DNA of 64,000 nt, from contig JAZLER010000013.1 in assembly GCA_045615345.1 (NCBI GenBank), positions 124,001 through 188,000 on the forward strand. The letters are read 5' to 3'. Both the position numbers and the translations under genes were made by a program. The notes under the pieces were generated by a model that made no database searches, was not told the DNA's origin, and worked only from the letters and a program-made list of their open reading frames with translations. Within the stretch, counting starts at the first letter, position 1; each line of letters begins with the position of its first letter. The stretch is from Fumia sp045615345 (GTDB lineage Bacteria; Bacillota; Clostridia; Oscillospirales; Ruminococcaceae). Below, piece after piece: positions 63,862 to 64,000 of the stretch.

Positions 63862-64000
63862 TTACGAAATATCAGCCATATCAAGGTACATATGACCGAA
63901 ATTGGCAATATGGTCTTTTCTTCCCTGCAAATCGTCACCCAGAAGCAAATCAAATACTCTTGCAGTGCCCTCAGCATCTTCGGGAGTTACCTTGATAGCG
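63862..64000 (-). CDS. parE: DNA topoisomerase IV subunit B, C-terminal end (partial)
   Basis: The last 45 or so codons of a gene that begins beyond the right edge. Read on the minus strand they end TARVFDLLLGDDLQGRKDHI and then IANFGHMYLDMADIS-stop. VTPEDAEGTARVF and the G-x-x-x-x-x-R-K-D/E-x-I pattern match the C-terminus of clostridial ParE/GyrB. It lies 17 bases before parC. Confidence 0.75.
   Translation of the reverse strand, partial: AIKVTPEDAEGTARVFDLLLGDDLQGRKDHIANFGHMYLDMADIS

Noticed and set aside
1..64000. Insertion sequences, prophage, tRNA genes or an origin of replication
   Set aside because: No transposase, integrase or phage proteins, no cloverleaf-like tRNA and no DnaA-box cluster were noticed when reading both strands.

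Overview
The window looks like chromosomal DNA of an anaerobic, fermentative, low-GC Gram-positive bacterium of the class Clostridia, probably an uncultured gut or rumen lineage. The signs are a Firmicutes-type bifunctional Rel, HemZ, AdhE under an apparent Rex operator, a bacterial type A RNase P RNA, parE-parC order, choline-binding-type cell-wall repeats, cohesin and dockerin modules, and many near-consensus sigma-A promoters with 17-nt spacers. The exact genus cannot be read from the sequence.

Layout. Positions 1-8469 (minus) hold a housekeeping run recJ - rel - dtd - MBL hydrolase - hemZ, then a small zinc-ribbon protein and a truncated MurJ/SpoVB-type flippase. Positions 8546-14557 hold a cytoplasmic sialidase-fold protein, adhE plus a small APH-type kinase, and divergent cinA. 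Positions 14615-35968 are an accessory block. It has three giant secreted proteins (about 1,870-2,065 aa) made of discoidin-like (F5/8 type C) and Ig-like modules, a shared DUF4855-like domain and C-terminal cell-wall-binding repeats. Two near-identical orphan sugar-binding lipoproteins are interleaved with them. Positions 36154-43903 hold prfB, a RING/zinc-ribbon membrane protein, a Dabb protein, a membrane-anchored helix-hairpin-helix-like protein, apgM, a cohesin-dockerin protein, an esterase, and an SPFH/NfeD pair. rnpB follows at about 44005-44331. Positions 44399-52129 are a second surface block: two paralogous secreted proteins of unknown function and a 1,603-aa cohesin/discoidin/cell-wall-repeat protein with a long leader. 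Positions 52527-56479 hold galU, a SASA esterase, trpS and a CapA-like protein. On the plus strand, 56612-60711 is an operon rpe - rnfD-like - rnfE-like - rnfA-like - putative GH-like membrane protein. The window closes with an EamA transporter, parC and the 3' end of parE (minus).

The most unusual item is the Rnf-like trio. Only the three integral-membrane subunits D, E and A are present. By reading against the remembered family consensus, all four cysteines that hold the membrane 2Fe-2S cluster in RnfA/RnfE are replaced (Ala33 and Ser116 in E; Ser37 and Gly125 in A). The covalent-FMN motif of RnfD is also degraded, and rnfC, rnfG and rnfB are missing. This suggests a membrane complex derived from Rnf that has lost electron transfer and been put to another use. 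The second notable theme is the glycan-facing surface system. DUF4855-like proteins with many carbohydrate-binding-like modules, cell-wall anchors, orphan solute-binding lipoproteins and cohesin/dockerin pieces together suggest capture and processing of complex host or plant glycans at the cell surface. All family assignments come from reading the sequence without database searches.
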